In this document: one piece after another, positions 61,101-64,000 of the stretch
Layout: each line of letters starts with the position of its first letter
Position numbering within the stretch: the stretch's first letter is position 1
NCBI GenBank assembly: GCA_964035575.1
Contig: OZ037874.1
Location: 806,001-870,000 of the forward strand
Length of the DNA: 64,000 nt
Source: Rhynchopus sp. YZ270_cl-10
Taxonomy: Eukaryota; Euglenozoa; Diplonemea; Diplonemida; Diplonemidae
Direction of reading: 5' to 3'
Made by a program: the position numbers and the translations under genes
Notes under the pieces: generated by a model
The model's input: only the letters and a program-made list of their open reading frames with translations
The model's database searches: none
Told to the model about the DNA's origin: nothing

Positions 61101-62947
61101 CGGAACGTTCCCTGGGAGCCTCCTCTTTGGAGCCTGCCTACAGGGAGCAGATGTTCCACTATAACAGCTACAGTGTCTCCTTGTGGGTGCGTGCAGTGAG
61201 GAGGGAGGGCATTCTCATCACCGACTCCCTGACGCAAAACGCCAACCTCCGCTTCAACGTTGACGGTTCCGCGCAGGTTGCGCTCACCGGATATGGTTGC
61301 CGAACCGAGGCGTTGAATTTCCCCCTTCGGGTCTGGGTGTTCCTAACCTTAGTGGTGCAATTTGAAGGGGCAGGGCATTGTACCGTATATAAAGACGGAA
61401 ATTTGGCAGCCACTGCAGTGCTGTCACGCCATGTAGTGCTTCCCGATGTATGGGGGAACGTTACCATTGGATACTTTTTTCGTGGCCATCTGCAGGACCT
61501 CAGAGTGCATAATCGATCGTTGTCGGTCGAGGCGGTGAAGAAGTTGATGGTGGCTGGGGATGCGAGATATGTTCCTGACAAAGCAATGACGGCAGCGGTG
61601 CACACAGTAGGGTCCTTGACGTACACGGTGGTGTTGGAGTACGAAGCTATTGTGAAGGCGGCGGTGGAAAATGCAAGGTTGGTTCACGCTTTTGTCTCTG
61701 AGCAGGGGCTCAGCGCGAATGAGGCGCTTCGGCAGCAACATGTCGTGTCTTTGGCAGTTATTGGGGCAGCGATGCTGATCTCTACTCTGGCATTTGTATG
61801 GTTTAACACCTTTTTGACACGCCCGGTGACACAGCTTTCATACGAAATCCTACGTGTCTCTCAGATGGAGGTAGATGAGTTGACGCTGTATGAACGTAAC
61901 TCTAGTATGCTGCGAGAGATCAACACAACACGCACCGCAATGAATGCATTGGTAGCCAACATGCGGACCTACAAATCGTTTATGCCGCTCACCATGCAGG
62001 AGGTGGTCCACAACGCAGACCCGGAACGGCTCTTCTCTGGAGATGAAGAGGAAATGGCGCACGCAGCTAGCGACGATTCCTCCGACGCCTCGCACAGCAC
62101 CTCAGACTCCCGCAATGCGTTGGCAAACGTCTCCTTCTTCGCATCGCGCGCAGAGAAAGCATTGGCGCAGCCCCTCCTCAAGAAACGTATGGCATTCGTT
62201 GCGTCGAATGTCGTCCGATTTCATGACGATGTGCTGACCGGACGGCACGCCGAAATGGCGTCACGTCATGCTACCTATGTAGGTCTCACCATAGATACTG
62301 CTGCAACACATAAAGGCCTGCCCGAAACGTTCTCAGGTGACCGTGTGCTTATCACGTTCAACGGAACCAAATCGAATGCAAGCTATAGAGAATCTGCAGG
62401 GTTGTGCGCAATGCAGATTTCAGCGGAATCTGGAGCGAAGTTGGGTCTGAAGCTTACCCTAGGAGTAACAGGAGGAGTTGTCCAGGCAGGGCACATTGGA
62501 ACCGGGAGTATGAAACGGTATAGCTGTTTGGGTCCGTGTGTGAGTTGGGCATTTGCCTTAGAGAGGTACGCAAGGTGGCGCGGATTGAGAGTGGTGACAG
62601 ATATTTCGATAACAGATTCGTGTCCGAATTTGTTCGATTTTAGGCACCATTCGATCGTGCGGAGCCCTAAGAGCACGGTGCCAGAGGCGCCATTGATAGT
62701 AATAGAACTGCGTAAAGGGTGTGACGTTGCGCACAAAGAATGGATGTACCAGTTGGAAGAGTCTGCACTCCGTTCGGGCTATGGGGGATGGAACAACCTG
62801 GTGATGTTGCTCTTGCAGGAGCGGTGGGACGATGCTAGCACGCAGCTGCAAGACCCAGAACTCGAAGCGAAAGAAGAGCAACGCGATTGGGTGCAAAAAA
62901 TGCTGGACACACATATTCTTGACATCATCGATTTATCGCATTATTAG
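58124..62947 (+). CDS. Multi-domain membrane receptor with degenerate class III cyclase homology domain (1607 aa)
   Basis: The signal peptide is residues 1-20 (VVLFAVLVGWSLG), which supports this ATG. Two protease-associated-like domains follow (about 140-205, GKVVFINEAENSGCG; about 350-430, LRGAVIAIS and NGAIGVIFL). Membrane helices lie at about 477-497, 513-537 and 1207-1229. Between the last two is a large ectodomain: a Cache-like sensor (about 555-800) and a LamG-like jelly roll (about 1005-1150, SVSLWVRAV, GHLQDLRVHNRSLS). After helix 3 come a HAMP-like linker (about 1230-1280) and a cyclase homology domain (about 1350-1520). In that domain the first metal Asp is Asn1362, the second Asp1406 is kept, the base-specifying position is Pro1471, and the catalytic Asn and Arg are Ser1474 and Ala1478. 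It is therefore probably a signalling pseudocyclase, or a partner subunit, rather than an active enzyme. Confidence 0.88.
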   Translation: MVVFGFRVVLFAVLVGWSLGKECPTKRSECLFSIDTLFADVVLEAEQGAGVEDLRRSLASNPAGRAAFCTMKYWQQRSAMCGACTHYLLLSTVPTAATMPLLDKKICIRLIGIPQHAGFDAVYGANLPLHLEVDCTSNASLSGKVVFINEAENSGCGLGPGGGLHSVRSRGARVAVVATNFHSHRAVHIPPEILPHDLKPEESTGMVAFSALHGGVPDSLQRTLQFPLVEILKEAERNDITVHAQIISACEGASGGVGAGVQDYAGDSTPLLTRGVCSDAPMELQCNLFLSDGGGRNHIACLFEPDLLPLQRSFLFAHNFEVPSVLQIIYIDFKGDSELCFQETYEGLNQELRGAVIAISPPQLSAFCAHTDIANFFAQNGAIGVIFLTTALSGSSQSLSTPIAVLIGRDEGHTFISHFRNNGVIGRLLNETSYTAEVTLSASINPVSPNEQENSTVSAPTIEGRESWEHVVLTDPWVLVCMTVAPIACMVLGVRMRSMYRGGRPTAREEGIPLCIASTLLSVGLGLLLTIMTVALMHRANSDASGTQEQNENSALRFITDKEERHMAEHAERYLRGSLVGVEHSFITILLNLRATVKPIESWIAVRHGGTTNPPPGTYDTPYEQFFFETLNAAHNHTNPRGFIEEEWSTYAAELKTLRGHSPEGFYQIFTENGLYWDDSSTRSGDHSGTFLSNIGVFNDTLFNPKERLYTNTLPITSDVFEFFSNMDVESSEVVFSQYQLTPLPTSGWYATNPGPMLATVSPIFMEGRNHIVAVSAVSTHISNLASQVADVARSPLLENPMSQLMAFMVYNVDGVLLAAGDTTVAHQPYHVADRFGRFPGGVGMQCGYVLPTLFSSGNWVHSTTVQHLLAHHGSFHSDSGPHATTVRFNATDYPDMVRTEWLWLPLEKGRPIATEISGHMWDVLAPFEAQRDTLPGVQFDGTDEITVLGLLTTRVPRVAATKTTGTPPGWQSKTPIYNKTDALWGIPDVIFTERSLGASSLEPAYREQMFHYNSYSVSLWVRAVRREGILITDSLTQNANLRFNVDGSAQVALTGYGCRTEALNFPLRVWVFLTLVVQFEGAGHCTVYKDGNLAATAVLSRHVVLPDVWGNVTIGYFFRGHLQDLRVHNRSLSVEAVKKLMVAGDARYVPDKAMTAAVHTVGSLTYTVVLEYEAIVKAAVENARLVHAFVSEQGLSANEALRQQHVVSLAVIGAAMLISTLAFVWFNTFLTRPVTQLSYEILRVSQMEVDELTLYERNSSMLREINTTRTAMNALVANMRTYKSFMPLTMQEVVHNADPERLFSGDEEEMAHAASDDSSDASHSTSDSRNALANVSFFASRAEKALAQPLLKKRMAFVASNVVRFHDDVLTGRHAEMASRHATYVGLTIDTAATHKGLPETFSGDRVLITFNGTKSNASYRESAGLCAMQISAESGAKLGLKLTLGVTGGVVQAGHIGTGSMKRYSCLGPCVSWAFALERYARWRGLRVVTDISITDSCPNLFDFRHHSIVRSPKSTVPEAPLIVIELRKGCDVAHKEWMYQLEESALRSGYGGWNNLVMLLLQERWDDASTQLQDPELEAKEEQRDWVQKMLDTHILDIIDLSHY

Positions 62948-63056
62948 GCCACAGAAAATACTTTTGCACACTTTTTTTTTGGACCCTCCCCTACCATCAT
63001 TTCCCCCCCGTTATGTAATCAACGAACAAAGAGAGGTCTCTCGAGCATTTCTTTAA

Positions 63057-63086
63057 AGGTGGCTAAGGAGAGGATCAGAGTCATCT
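63057..63086 (+). repeat. 35-bp hairpin motif, copy 4 of 5 (diverged)
   Basis: AGGTGGCTAAGGAGAGGATC ... TCATCTTATAAACTTTT. It keeps the 3' end of the motif but has lost bases in the middle. Confidence 0.45.
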
Positions 63087-63245
63087 TATAAACTTTTTTT
63101 TTAGAAAGGGTGCATGTTGACACTCAAATACTTTCAATTCTGTGAACTGAAAGTATATGAATCTAATTTTCTAGTGAGTGAGGGTTTCAAGTTTTTAGTG
63201 TTTGCTATTCATTTTTTCCACATATCATCAGTGTATCTTTATATA

Positions 63246-63278
63246 AGGTGGCTAAGCACCTAGAGGCTAGGTTCATCT
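63246..63278 (+). repeat. 35-bp hairpin motif, copy 5 of 5
   Basis: AGGTGGCTAAGCACCTAGAG ... TTCATCTTATAAC. About 190 bases after copy 4, outside the surface-protein array, so the motif is genuinely dispersed. Confidence 0.5.
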
Positions 63279-64000
63279 TATAACTTGTTTTGAGTTTCAG
63301 ATGTAAACCACGAAATGAATGTAGGACTGCATGGTTTGGGTACACTGTTTATGAGAGGGGCGCGGTGTATTTCAAGTCATTTTTTTTTTTCTTGCTATTT
63401 TCGTCATTTTCGCAGAGTGACGTCCAATGTTAGATCATCCCACACATTCCTGTCCATAACTCAAATATAACCAAAAAAAAAAAAAAATTCGTTTTCCGTT
63501 CTGGTCTTCACCCTGCACCAATCGCATATCCCCCATTCCTTCTTCACTACTTGGAAAACAACAATACAAAACTTTAGTGGAGTTCATCTTCGGGTGTCTA
63601 CACTAAAACAACCAAGTTTTCAAAAAAAACAACTAAGGGCTTAGTTATTTTTTTTTTTTGGTACGCGTCCGCCAGGGCTATTTCTAAAAACCTGTCCCTG
63701 TCCCTGATTTTTGGAAAATGAAAGTTGTCAAAAAATTTGCACGGGGCTTATATACAGGGCTGCCAAAAAATTTGCACGTACTACAGTACTTACAGAGAGG
63801 GGGATGGGCTTTCTGCTTGAAGAAAGTTGCCGATTTTTTTTGTGTTGGAAAGTTTTCTTCCAGATTGTGCAAGACACGGGGTTTTTGATATTTTCTGAAA
63901 AAACAGAGAGGGCGCACCAGGCCGCATGCCGGAGGTGCTATGATGGGGTTTCTTAGAAAACTTGTTCTCTACACTAACATCACATTATTAAACTTGAAAA

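Larger units (their letters stand above)
62948..64000. other. 3' flank of the receptor gene, non-coding
   Basis: A/T-rich with several T and A runs. It contains 35-bp hairpin motifs at 63057 and 63246. An inverted repeat, AACTAAG-GG-CTTAGTT, lies at 63631-63646. A 15-bp exact direct repeat, CAAAAAATTTGCACG, occurs at 63729-63743 and 63764-63778. No gene is supported up to the window end. Confidence 0.55.

Noticed and set aside
63711-63956. 81-residue plus-strand frame near the window end
   Set aside because: It runs through the 15-bp direct repeats, has no recognisable motif and no upstream pyrimidine tract.

Overview
The window looks like nuclear DNA of a kinetoplastid-type flagellate, most likely a free-living bodonid such as Bodo saltans. 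This is an inference: I cannot compare with any genome. The reasons are that all convincing genes lie on the plus strand, their long reading frames are intronless, the spacers are T-rich, and pyrimidine tracts ending in AG sit just upstream of start codons, as expected for trans-splicing in a polycistronic unit. A membrane receptor with a cyclase homology domain also fits. I see no rRNA, tRNA or CRISPR.

Positions 1-44140 hold a tandem array of six copies (the first cut by the window edge) of one very large secreted or surface protein, about 1730-1935 residues. Every complete copy starts with the same signal peptide and 5' leader and shares a long beta-rich ectodomain, a variable middle segment and a Cys-containing Ig-like block. 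The copies differ at the C-terminus. Copies 1, 2 and 3 (type A) end in a soluble module that reads like a beta-trefoil (fascin/ricin type). Copies 4 and 6 (type B) end in a DOMON domain plus a five-helix cytochrome b561 membrane domain. Copy 5 is a chimera with a B-type body and an A-type tail. A decayed A-type tail lies directly behind copy 4, and another detached tail fragment lies between copies 2 and 3. The array therefore seems to exchange a secreted, possibly glycan-binding end for a membrane redox end by recombination or gene conversion. This is the most interesting system in the window.

The spacers carry most of the remaining structure. Between copies 2 and 3 a foreign-looking insert of about 3.2 kb holds a decayed gene with a PD-(D/E)XK nuclease-like motif, a well-formed GT-AG intron and an AATAAA signal. 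Behind copy 4 is a 0.93 kb element with 30-bp terminal inverted repeats and TA target sites. Between copies 5 and 6 there are two near-identical 0.31 kb MITE-like elements embedded in 10-bp satellite, plus a 9-bp minisatellite of about 33 units. Two short dispersed families (about 175 bp, three copies; about 35 bp, five copies) both fold into hairpins.

From 46798 to 62947 come two single-copy genes: a 3526-residue cytosolic ankyrin-repeat protein with a C-terminal leucine-rich repeat segment, and a 1607-residue multi-pass receptor (PA-like, Cache-like and LamG-like ectodomains, HAMP, and a cyclase homology domain that has lost most catalytic residues). The last kilobase is non-coding, apart from two copies of the 35-bp hairpin motif.
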